Assembly: GCF_029626025.1 (NCBI RefSeq)
Contig: NZ_JARUBF010000001.1
Location: 4,464,001-4,528,000 of the forward strand
Reading direction: 5' to 3'
Length of the DNA stretch: 64,000 bases
DNA from: Solwaraspora sp. WMMD406
GTDB taxonomy: Bacteria; Actinomycetota; Actinomycetes; Mycobacteriales; Micromonosporaceae
Shown here: positions 52,827 to 60,865 of the stretch, piece after piece
Numbering within the stretch: position 1 is the stretch's first letter
How the letters are laid out: the number at the start of each line of letters is the position of its first letter
Notes under the pieces: model-generated
What the model was told of the DNA's origin: nothing
What the model saw: the letters and a program-made list of their open reading frames with translations, nothing else
Databases searched by the model: none
Made by a program: the position numbers and the translations under genes

Positions 52827-55800
52827 ATGCTGGAGCGTCCGGCAGCCACCATCTCATCGGTGCGACGCCGCCGGATGGCGCACGCCCGGCATGCCTGGGC
52901 CTACGACGGACACGCCCATCTGGAGATCAGTACGGACGACGACGGTCGAGCCATCGCCGACGTACCGGCGCTGGAGCGCGCGCTGGAAGCCGTCGACGGA
53001 ATCCACTGGGCGGCCTGGAACGGCGCCCTGTGCCGGATGGTCGTCCGGTTCGACCCCGACGTGATCAGCGGCAGCGAGTTGGTCGCCGCGCTGGGCACGG
53101 CGGAACGCCGAATCAACCCCCAGGCGGTCGGCAACACCCATGTCGACGCCAGCCTCGGCAACGCCGTCTCATTGGCCGGTGACCTGATCGGCGCCGGGGC
53201 CGGAATCCTCGGCCGACTCCTACGGCTGCCGGCCATGCCGAACGAGATCGCCGCCCTACCGGCGGCCTTCGAACACGTCCCGCAACTCCGGTCCCGACTC
53301 CGTCGGATCCTCGGACCTGTCGGTGCCGACCTCGGACAGGCACTGTTCGCCACCGCCGTGGCCGCCGCGAGCCAACGACCGCTGACCAGTCTCACCGACG
53401 CCGTCCTGCGCGCCGGGCTGATCGCCGAGAACTCCGCCTACCACGACGTCTGGGCCAGCCGGGTCCACGAATTACACCGCGACGCGGCCAGCAGCCGGGC
53501 CGCCGTCCTGCCACCGACGGCGCGGCCCCGGCCACTGCCCGACGGGCCGATCGAGCGGTACGCCCAGCGGATGAGCACCCTCACCCTGGTGGCCGCCGGT
53601 ATCCTCACCGTGCTGCCCGGGGGGCGGCAACGCGCCGCCCGGGTCACGGCGGTCGCGTCACCCCGCAGCGCCCGCACCGGCCGCGACGCCTACGCCGGGC
53701 AACTCGGCCGTACCCTGGCTCGCCAGGGTGTCGTCGTCCGCGAGGCGGCGGCGCTGCGCCGGCTCGACCGGATCGACACCGTGGTCGTCGACGCGTCGCT
53801 GCTGCTGACCGGCCGGACCTTGATCACCACCGTGCTCCCCGTGACCGGGACCGAACAACAGGCCCGCGACCAGGCGACCCGCCTGCTCGACGGCGACGGT
53901 GGCGGAGCCGACGGCTGGGCCCTGACCAGCCCGCGCCGGCTCGCCACCCCGGCTCCGGCGGACCTGGTCGACCACGCCCACGCCGCCCACGCCGCCGGGA
54001 CGGACGACGGCACCATCGGCGACGAACTACTCGCCCTGAGCCGCCACGGTGAACTGGTCGCGCTGGTACGAACCACCGCCGAACTCGACCCGTTGGCCGC
54101 CGCGGTGACCGCGAGCGCCCGGCGGGTCGGCCGACTGCTGATCGCCGGACACTCCACCACACCGCAGGCCGGCACGGGCACCGTCGCCGGCAGCGCACTC
54201 GCCGCCCGCTTCCACGCCGAGGGCACCGTCGCGGGCGGCGGCAAACTGGCCGCGTCGGTACGGACCCTGCAGCAGGCCGGACACGGCGTGGTGTTGATCT
54301 CCGCCCGAAACGACGTGGCGCTGGCCGACGCCGACTGCGGAATCGGCATCATCCGCGACGCCGACCGACGCCCGCCCTGGGGTGCCCACCTGATCTGCGG
54401 ATCGGGACTGGACAGCGCCTGGCTGGTCCTGGAAGGAGCTGTCCTGGCCCGGGCGGTCAGCGCCCGCAGCGCCGGGCGGGCGATGCTCGGCTCGGTCGCC
54501 GCCGCCGCGCTCGGGGTACTCGACGGCACGCCCCGTGGCGGCGCACGGGCGTTGCTGATCGACAACATCGCCGGGTTGATCAACCTCGGGGCCGGTTACT
54601 GGGCCGCACGTGAGCTCGGTCGCCGACCACTACCGGTGGCCGACAGCCAGGTCCCGTGGCACGAGATGTCCGCCGAGCAGGTGCTGCGTATGCTCGACAG
54701 CTCCGCCGACGGGCTCAGCGACGACCAGGCCCGCCAGCGGCTGGGCGAGCAGGACGCAGACGACACCGAGTCGGACCGACCACGCGGGCTGTGGCGGGCG
54801 GCGGCGGCCGAACTCGACACCCCGCTGACCGCACCGCTGGCCGCCGGCGCCGGGGTATCCGCGTTCACCGGTTCCACCGTCGACGCCGTCATGGTGCTCT
54901 CGGTGATCACCGCGAACGCGCTGCTCGCCGGAGCGCAGGAGGTGACCGCCGGGCGGGCGCTGCGCCGGCTGCTGCGCGCCAGCGCGCTGCGGGTACGGCT
55001 GCGGCGCGACGGCAGTCAACGGATCGGCCCCGCCCAGGAACTCGTCGTCGGCGACCTGATCTGCCTCGAACCGGGCGACTCCGTGGCGGCCGACTGCCGC
55101 CTGATCACCGCAACCGGCCTGGAGATGGACGAGTCCAACCTCACCGGGGAGTCCGTCCCGGTGAGCAAGTCGGCCGCCGGTAGCGGCGCGACGGCCATCG
55201 CCGAACGCACCAGCATGGTCTACGCCGGCACCACGGTCGCCGCCGGCACCGCCACGGCCGTGGTGGTGGCCACCGGACGATCCACCGAAGCCGGTCGCAG
55301 CGCCCACCAGGTACGCGACGAGGCCCCACCGGGTGGAGTCCAGGCCCGGCTGCGGCAGATCACCGCCGCGTCCGTACCAGCTGCCCTGGCCGCCGCGGTC
55401 GCCACCCTCGGCAGCGGACTGCTGCGGGGGCGGCTCGCCGAATCCGTCAACTCGTCGGTCGCCCTCGCCGTCGCCGCCATCCCCGAAGGACTCCCCTTCG
55501 TCGCCACCGCGGCGCAGCTCAGCGCCAGCAAACGCCTCTCCCGGCACAACATCCTGATCCGCGATCCGCGGGCGATGGAAGCTCTCGGCCGGGTCGACGT
55601 CATCTGCTTCGACAAGACCGGCACCCTGACCCAAGGCTCGATCGGTCTGCACAGCGTTTCCGACGGCCTGCGCGGCGAGCCGGTCGACGCGCTGACCGCC
55701 GGTCACCGACACATCCTGGCCGCAGCGCTGCGCGCCACGCCCGTACCGGATGGTGATCAGAAGTTGCCGCACCCCACCGACCAGGCGGTGGTCACCGGCG

Positions 55801-57323
55801 CACAGGACCACGGCGTCGGAATCCGCGACGGCGCGGACGGCTGGCAACTCGTCGCCGAGCTGCCGTTCGAGCCGGGACGGGGCTTCCACGCGGTTCTCGG
55901 CGCCGGTCCCTCCGGCGCGACGATCTGCGTCAAGGGCGCGCCGGAGACGGTCCTGCCGCGCTGCGTCGACTGGCGACGCGGTGACGAGGTGGTCCCGATG
56001 GACGAGGCGCACCGCCGCGACGTCGAAGCGGAGATCGACCGCCTTGCCCGTAACGGGCTGCGGGTACTCGCGGTCGCCGATCGCGACGCCTCGCAGCGGC
56101 GTGACCTCGCCGACGACCGGGTCGACCGGCTGGTCCTGCGCGGACTACTCGGACTGGCCGACCCGCCACGCGACAGCGCCGCCGAAGCCGTACGCCGGCT
56201 CCGTCAGGCGGGCATCACCGTGGTGATGCTGACCGGAGACCACCCCAGCACGGCCGAGTCGATCGGCGCACACCTCGGACTGCTCAACGGCAGCGAGGTG
56301 GTGACCGGTGCCCAACTGGACGCGACGAGTGACGAAGACCTCGCCGACCTGGTCGCCCGTACGGCGGTGTTCGCCCGGGTCAGCCCGGCCCACAAGGTCG
56401 CGGTGGTCAGGGCGTTGCGCCAGGCCGGACGAGTGGTCGCGGTCACCGGTGACGGAGCCAACGACGCACCCGCCATCCGGCTCGCCGACGTCGGAATCGC
56501 GCTCGGCGATCACGGCACCAGCGCCGCCCGGCAGGCGGCGGACATGATCGTCGTCGACGGCCGGATCGAAAGCATCGCCGAGGGGGTGACCGAAGGCCGG
56601 GCCATGTGGGTGTCCGTACGCGAGGCGCTGGCCCTGCTCCTCGGCGGCAACCTCGGCGAGATCCTCTTCTCGGTGGGCAGTTCGCTGATCTCCGGCCAGC
56701 AGGCACTCAACCCACGTCAGATCCTCTTCGTCAACTTGATGACCGACCTGCTGCCCGCGATCACCGTCGCCGCGCGTCCGCCACGCGGGGTCACCCCGGA
56801 CGAACTCGCCCGGGAGGGACCGGAGTCGTCACTGGGCGTGAGCCTCAACCAGGAGGTCGCCCGGCGGGCGGCGGCCACGGCACTGGCGACCACGGGCGGC
56901 TGGCTCGCCGCCCGGCTGACCGGAACCCCGGCCCGGGCCAGCAGCGTCGCCTTGGCCGGTCTGGTGGCCGCGCAACTCGCCCAGACCGCGGTGGCCGCCA
57001 AAGGTGATCCCCTGGTGTTGGGTGCCGCCGGAGTGTCGATGGGTGCCCTGTTCGGTGTGGTGCAGACCCCCGTGGTCAGCCAGTTCTTCGGCTGCCGGCC
57101 GCTGGGGCCGGTCGGCTGGTCCATCGTGGGCGGATCGGCGGTGGCCGGCGCCGGGCTGGGTCTGCTGCCGTTGGAACGCATCCAGCGGTTGCGGCGCACC
57201 CGGATGGGGCGGTTCACCGTCGACGCCACGCGTCCGCTGCGGACCCGCCGGGTCCGGCGGACGGCACCGAGGACGGCGCACGGCCTACGACCGGTCGGCG
57301 ACCGTGCGTTCCAGGCCACTTGA
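52827..57323 (+). CDS. Giant cation-transporting P-type ATPase (CtpI-like) with degenerate N-terminal copy
   Basis: This 1498-residue protein resembles mycobacterial CtpI. The C-terminal half (from about residue 610) is a complete P-type ATPase: actuator NLTGESVPVSK, membrane motif AIPEGLPF, phosphorylation site CFDKTGTLT (about residue 928), VMLTGDHPSTAE, hinge TGDGANDAPAI (about 1208), and FVNLMTDLLPA. PEGLP suggests a P2-type, calcium- or other divalent-cation class. The N-terminal half has an HMA-like domain lacking CxxC and a dead haloacid-dehalogenase copy. There VVVDASLLLT replaces DKTGTLT (about 318) and ISARNDVALADADCGIGI mirrors the hinge (about 490). ATG at 52827 after GGGAGGTGA. 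Confidence 0.9.
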   Translation: MLERPAATISSVRRRRMAHARHAWAYDGHAHLEISTDDDGRAIADVPALERALEAVDGIHWAAWNGALCRMVVRFDPDVISGSELVAALGTAERRINPQAVGNTHVDASLGNAVSLAGDLIGAGAGILGRLLRLPAMPNEIAALPAAFEHVPQLRSRLRRILGPVGADLGQALFATAVAAASQRPLTSLTDAVLRAGLIAENSAYHDVWASRVHELHRDAASSRAAVLPPTARPRPLPDGPIERYAQRMSTLTLVAAGILTVLPGGRQRAARVTAVASPRSARTGRDAYAGQLGRTLARQGVVVREAAALRRLDRIDTVVVDASLLLTGRTLITTVLPVTGTEQQARDQATRLLDGDGGGADGWALTSPRRLATPAPADLVDHAHAAHAAGTDDGTIGDELLALSRHGELVALVRTTAELDPLAAAVTASARRVGRLLIAGHSTTPQAGTGTVAGSALAARFHAEGTVAGGGKLAASVRTLQQAGHGVVLISARNDVALADADCGIGIIRDADRRPPWGAHLICGSGLDSAWLVLEGAVLARAVSARSAGRAMLGSVAAAALGVLDGTPRGGARALLIDNIAGLINLGAGYWAARELGRRPLPVADSQVPWHEMSAEQVLRMLDSSADGLSDDQARQRLGEQDADDTESDRPRGLWRAAAAELDTPLTAPLAAGAGVSAFTGSTVDAVMVLSVITANALLAGAQEVTAGRALRRLLRASALRVRLRRDGSQRIGPAQELVVGDLICLEPGDSVAADCRLITATGLEMDESNLTGESVPVSKSAAGSGATAIAERTSMVYAGTTVAAGTATAVVVATGRSTEAGRSAHQVRDEAPPGGVQARLRQITAASVPAALAAAVATLGSGLLRGRLAESVNSSVALAVAAIPEGLPFVATAAQLSASKRLSRHNILIRDPRAMEALGRVDVICFDKTGTLTQGSIGLHSVSDGLRGEPVDALTAGHRHILAAALRATPVPDGDQKLPHPTDQAVVTGAQDHGVGIRDGADGWQLVAELPFEPGRGFHAVLGAGPSGATICVKGAPETVLPRCVDWRRGDEVVPMDEAHRRDVEAEIDRLARNGLRVLAVADRDASQRRDLADDRVDRLVLRGLLGLADPPRDSAAEAVRRLRQAGITVVMLTGDHPSTAESIGAHLGLLNGSEVVTGAQLDATSDEDLADLVARTAVFARVSPAHKVAVVRALRQAGRVVAVTGDGANDAPAIRLADVGIALGDHGTSAARQAADMIVVDGRIESIAEGVTEGRAMWVSVREALALLLGGNLGEILFSVGSSLISGQQALNPRQILFVNLMTDLLPAITVAARPPRGVTPDELAREGPESSLGVSLNQEVARRAAATALATTGGWLAARLTGTPARASSVALAGLVAAQLAQTAVAAKGDPLVLGAAGVSMGALFGVVQTPVVSQFFGCRPLGPVGWSIVGGSAVAGAGLGLLPLERIQRLRRTRMGRFTVDATRPLRTRRVRRTAPRTAHGLRPVGDRAFQAT

Positions 57324-57987
57324 TCCATCCTCGCGGTCCCAGACGTCGTCGCGGTCCGAACCAGCCCGGCTTCGCCGGCAGCTCCTGGTCGTGGTCTGCC
57401 CTGGGCTCGGCACCGGACTCACCGTCGGAATAGTCGAATCCGCGCTGCTGGGACCGTTGGCCGGCTGGGCCGTCACCGCCGCTGCCTACCTGGCGTTGCG
57501 CTGGCCGGCGATCTGGCGGTCAAACGCGGCGGCCACCGCCCGCGCGGTCGACCAGGTCGACCCGGGCCGGCTCCTGGCGGACACCGTACTCGTCGGTGCC
57601 GCACTGGCAAGCCTGCTCGCGGTCGTGGTGGTGCTCGGCGCCCCCCGAGTGGCGCACGATCCGAAAAGCACCTGGCACATCGCGCTGAGTGTGCTCGGCG
57701 TCGTACTCTCCTGGGCCGTGATCCACGAGGTGTTCACCGGCCGGTACGCCCGGCTGTACTACGGCGACCGCGCCGGCGGCATCGACTTCCACCAGGACCA
57801 ACCGCCCCGATTCAGCGACTTCGCCTACCTCGCATTCACCATCGGGATGACCTTCCAGGTCTCTGATCCCCAGCTCACCAGCAGCCCGATGCGCCGCGCG
57901 GTGCTCTGCCACGCGGTGCTGTCGTTCCTGTTCGGCGCGGTCATCATCGCGGTGCTGATCAACCTGATCGGCGGCTTGGTACGGTGA
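57304..57987 (+). CDS. DUF1345 membrane protein
   Basis: This 227-residue protein has about five membrane helices (LLVVVCPGLGTGLTVGIV, LLGPLAGWAVTAAAYLAL, LLADTVLVGAALASLLAVVVVLG, HIALSVLGVVLSWAVIHEVF, LCHAVLSFLFGAVIIAVLINLI). The conserved central block ARLYYGDRAGGIDFHQDQPPRF, split here, and FAYLAFTIGMTFQVSD are hallmarks of DUF1345. The GTG at 57304 overlaps the end of the P-type ATPase gene by 20 bp, so the two are coupled and the protein may be an accessory factor for the pump (inference). Confidence 0.83.
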   Translation: MRSRPLDPSSRSQTSSRSEPARLRRQLLVVVCPGLGTGLTVGIVESALLGPLAGWAVTAAAYLALRWPAIWRSNAAATARAVDQVDPGRLLADTVLVGAALASLLAVVVVLGAPRVAHDPKSTWHIALSVLGVVLSWAVIHEVFTGRYARLYYGDRAGGIDFHQDQPPRFSDFAYLAFTIGMTFQVSDPQLTSSPMRRAVLCHAVLSFLFGAVIIAVLINLIGGLVR

Positions 57988-58049
57988 ACCAACGCCGAAC
58001 GCGCGGATCCCGGGCCCGGGCCACAGCCCCCGGTCACGGTTCACCAACC

Positions 58050-58120
58050 GGCTACGCCGCGTCGCGGCATCAGGACGGCTACGCCGCGTCGCGGCATCAG
58101 GGCGGCTACGCCGCGTCGCT
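58050..58120. repeat. 27-bp tandem repeat (2.6 copies) containing a stop codon
   Basis: Units 58050-58076 and 58077-58103 differ by one base. The partial third unit (58104-58120) is the 3' end of the minus-strand gene and includes its TAG stop (58108-58106). The array fills the convergent gap with the DUF1345 gene. Confidence 0.9.
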
Positions 58121-58684
58121 GATCTGGCGTTCGAATCGCTGCCGCAACGTCTCCGCCCGGTCCGGATCGGTGAACCCCCGGAACGCCTGCTCGACGAACT
58201 GCGGCGGCATCATCACCTCGACCTGGCTCCGGAAGTCCTCGTCGAGTTTGGTCACCGTCAGCTCGGGCGGGTCGGTGAGCCGGGCGACGATCGGTCCGGC
58301 GTTCATCCGGGAACGGATGTACGGCGTACCGGGCGTACCGGTGGCGCACAGGTAGTAGCCGTAGGCGGTGCCGGCCCCGCTGGCCGTCGCGGTGTCATCG
58401 GACTCCAGATGCCACACCTCGACGACACACAACATCCGTTCGTCGGCGTTGACCTCGTGCCCGTGCGCGGCGTGCTCGTCAGTGGTCGACTGCTCGATCG
58501 CGGTGGCGATGCGCGACGCGGCGTCGGCACGGCGCTGCTCCTCGGTGACCACCGGCGTGGCCGCCGCGACCGAGTAGTACAGGCCGACCGACAGCACCGC
58601 CAGGACGAGGGCCTCGGGCACCAGCCACCAGGTCCGCTGGAAGCGGCGCCGGGACACCCCCAGCGAATCGACATCTTTCGACAT
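58106..58684 (-). CDS. Membrane-anchored hypothetical protein
   Basis: This is a 192-residue protein with one N-terminal membrane helix (TWWLVPEALVLAVLSVGLYYSVAA) after a basic cytoplasmic start. An extracytoplasmic domain follows with two Cys (MLCVVEVWHL, YYLCATGTPG) that could form a disulfide. No family was recognised. The ATG at 58684 lacks a good ribosome binding site. It follows the TlpA-like gene by 44 bp and is probably the last gene of the electron-transfer operon. Confidence 0.72.
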   Translation of the reverse strand: MSKDVDSLGVSRRRFQRTWWLVPEALVLAVLSVGLYYSVAAATPVVTEEQRRADAASRIATAIEQSTTDEHAAHGHEVNADERMLCVVEVWHLESDDTATASGAGTAYGYYLCATGTPGTPYIRSRMNAGPIVARLTDPPELTVTKLDEDFRSQVEVMMPPQFVEQAFRGFTDPDRAETLRQRFERQISDAA

Positions 58685-58728
58685 TCAAGCAGTGTCGCAG
58701 CAGAACCGGCCGAGGGAAAGCCACCGCG

Positions 58729-59295
58729 TCAGCGGGCCAACTCGGCCACCTGCTGATCGAACTGCAGACTATCCAGCCAGCCCCGGTGCACCATCGTGCC
58801 GTCGGCGTCGAGGAACACGTACCAGCTCTGCTCGGTGATTTCGAACTCGCGCCACACCGCGCCATCGGTGTCCCGCAGGTGCGGAAAACCGTACAGGTCG
58901 AACTCCTCGACGAAGTCGCGCATCGCGGCCTCCTCGCCCAGGCCGGCCACGCCGACGACCGACAGGCGCCCGCCGTACTCATCGGCGACCGAGGCGACCG
59001 ACGACGCCTGTCCCGCGCACATCGCACACCACGGTGCCCAGAACCAGAGCACCGCTGGTCGGCCGGCCAGGCTCCGGCCGTCGAAGGTCGCGTCGTCGAG
59101 CGTCGGCGCGGTGAAGGTCAGATACGCCGGCAGCGGATCGGGAACCTCGGCGGCCGACGGCCGAGCGTCGACGTGACCGGGGGCGGTGGAACCCGCCGAG
59201 ACCGGTCGATCGGCCGCGCTCGGACCAGGCCCGCATCCGGTCACCACCAACACCACCGCGACCAACGCGACAGCGATGATCCGGTCACGCCACAC
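58729..59295 (-). CDS. TlpA/thioredoxin-like lipoprotein
   Basis: This is a 188-residue lipoprotein. The signal sequence RIIAVALVAVVLVVTGC carries a lipobox with the acylated Cys at residue 21. The thioredoxin-fold domain has VLWFWAPWCAMC with the redox pair C90/C93, and a later GFPHLRDTDG cis-Pro loop region. It should act as an extracytoplasmic thiol-disulfide oxidoreductase or reductant acceptor. The GTG at 59295 has a GGGAGG site eight nt upstream. It is 109 bp downstream of the NuoF-ferredoxin gene and may receive its electrons (inference). Confidence 0.87.
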   Translation of the reverse strand: MWRDRIIAVALVAVVLVVTGCGPGPSAADRPVSAGSTAPGHVDARPSAAEVPDPLPAYLTFTAPTLDDATFDGRSLAGRPAVLWFWAPWCAMCAGQASSVASVADEYGGRLSVVGVAGLGEEAAMRDFVEEFDLYGFPHLRDTDGAVWREFEITEQSWYVFLDADGTMVHRGWLDSLQFDQQVAELAR

Positions 59296-59404
59296 CGTGA
59301 TACCTCCCGAGGCCGCCGACCGCTGCCGGCAGTCGCCAGTGCCAGCAGTCGCCAACCGTCCCTGGCCAGTTGCGCGCCGGACGCGCTAGTGGCCGCCCTT
59401 GCCC

Positions 59405-60865
59405 TCACCCGAGGCGCAACGCCAGCGCCGGACACATGTTGACCGCCTTGCGGGCACCCGGTTCGAGCCACACCGGCACCGGGGACGGCGGGAACGCCGG
59501 GTATCCGTTGGCGTCGAGCCGAATGAACTCCGGAACCACATGGGCGCAGAGCCCGTGCCCGTCGCAGCGGGTCCAGTCGACGCTGAGCCGTTTGGTGCCA
59601 CCGGACGGCGCGTCGGCGGGCAACGGCAGGATTCCCTTGACCTGCTTGCCGCACCCGTCGCCCTGAGCGTGCGCGGCCAGGTCCTCGGCGAAGACCTCCA
59701 GGGCGGAGATCGCGAACCGTGAGGTGCCGTCCGGGTGGCTGCAGGCACCGCGACCCTTGACCACGCTCGCCGCCGCCCGCACCACGTCGACCGCCGCGCT
59801 GCCGATCACCAGGGAGTCGACCGCCCGGGCCAGGTCCGGCAGGCCGAGCCGACACGGGCCGCACTGGCCGGCAGACTCTCCGGCAAGGTAGTGCACCACT
59901 CGCGCGACCTCACCCAGTGGGCAGGTTCCTTCGCCGAGCGGAACGGTGATCCCCGCCCCGAGCGTGCCACCGACCCTGGTGAAACCCTGACGGGACACCT
60001 CCACGGTGGCCACCGCCTCCGGTGTGATCCACTTCCCGTGGAATCCACCAATCAACAGCCCGGGTCCGACCGGTGCCTCACACAGCTCCAGGATGTCGAG
60101 CAGCGGTGTGCCGGTCGGACATTCCACCACCGCCGGCCGGGCCGCCGACCCGCCGATGGTGAGCAGCACCGTCCCCGGTTCGTCGGGCAGACCGAGCGCG
60201 GCGAACTCGTACGGTCCGAGTCTGGCCGCAACCGCCAGCTGCGAGTAGGTCTCCGCGTTGGACAACAGCGTCGGCAGACCGCTGACTCCGGAGTCACTGG
60301 CCCGGACCTTCACCCCGGGCGGGATGTGCGGCAACCCGTTGATCCCGCGTACCAGGGCACCTCCCTCTCCGGAGATGAATCGGTGCGGGACGGTGACGAT
60401 GCTGGTCGGCGCGGGCATCCGACGTTCGGCCAGGGCGGCGGAGAGTGACGCACCACCGACACCGTCGTCGGCGACGCCGATCACGATCTCCTCGGCGTCG
60501 AGCGCGAAGGCGGCCAACGCGGCGCCGTCGAGGATGAGGTGCGGCGCGCGGGTGAGCAGGACCTTGTCTTTCCAGCTCGCCGGTTCGCCTTCGGTGGCGT
60601 TGACCACGACCACGACGGGCTTGTCCTGCTTCTCGGCGGAGTCGACCACCGCTTGGACCTTGCGGTGGAACGGGAAGCCCGCACCGCCGCGGCCACGTAG
60701 CTCGATCGCCTCGGCCAGCCGGATCAGGTCGGCCACCGACAACGGTCCGACCCCGCCGTGCACCTCCTCGTGCGCCCGCAGGTCGAGCCGCCCGAACTCC
60801 TCGAAGCCGGCGGTGAGCCGAGGCGGGCCGATGGTGGCTACGGGGGGAACCGGTGCCGCTCTCAA
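59405..60865 (-). CDS. NuoF-like NADH dehydrogenase flavoprotein fused to a ferredoxin
   Basis: This is a 486-residue protein. The NADH/FMN site has LRGRGGAGFPFHRKV and VVNATEGEPASWKDK. An SLBB-like domain follows (LSNAETYSQL through GGFHGKWI). The Fe-S domain has SAGQCGPCRLG (C335, C338) and GRGACSHPDG (C375); the canonical first Cys is Ala332. A C-terminal ferredoxin domain has C434-DGH-GLC440 and VNMC478P, typical of single-cluster [3Fe-4S]-type ferredoxins with His in place of one Cys. It probably passes electrons from NADH to the neighbouring heme membrane protein. The TTG start overlaps the upstream stop by 4 nt (TTGA) after GGAGAAG. Confidence 0.88.
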   Translation of the reverse strand: MRAAPVPPVATIGPPRLTAGFEEFGRLDLRAHEEVHGGVGPLSVADLIRLAEAIELRGRGGAGFPFHRKVQAVVDSAEKQDKPVVVVVNATEGEPASWKDKVLLTRAPHLILDGAALAAFALDAEEIVIGVADDGVGGASLSAALAERRMPAPTSIVTVPHRFISGEGGALVRGINGLPHIPPGVKVRASDSGVSGLPTLLSNAETYSQLAVAARLGPYEFAALGLPDEPGTVLLTIGGSAARPAVVECPTGTPLLDILELCEAPVGPGLLIGGFHGKWITPEAVATVEVSRQGFTRVGGTLGAGITVPLGEGTCPLGEVARVVHYLAGESAGQCGPCRLGLPDLARAVDSLVIGSAAVDVVRAAASVVKGRGACSHPDGTSRFAISALEVFAEDLAAHAQGDGCGKQVKGILPLPADAPSGGTKRLSVDWTRCDGHGLCAHVVPEFIRLDANGYPAFPPSPVPVWLEPGARKAVNMCPALALRLG

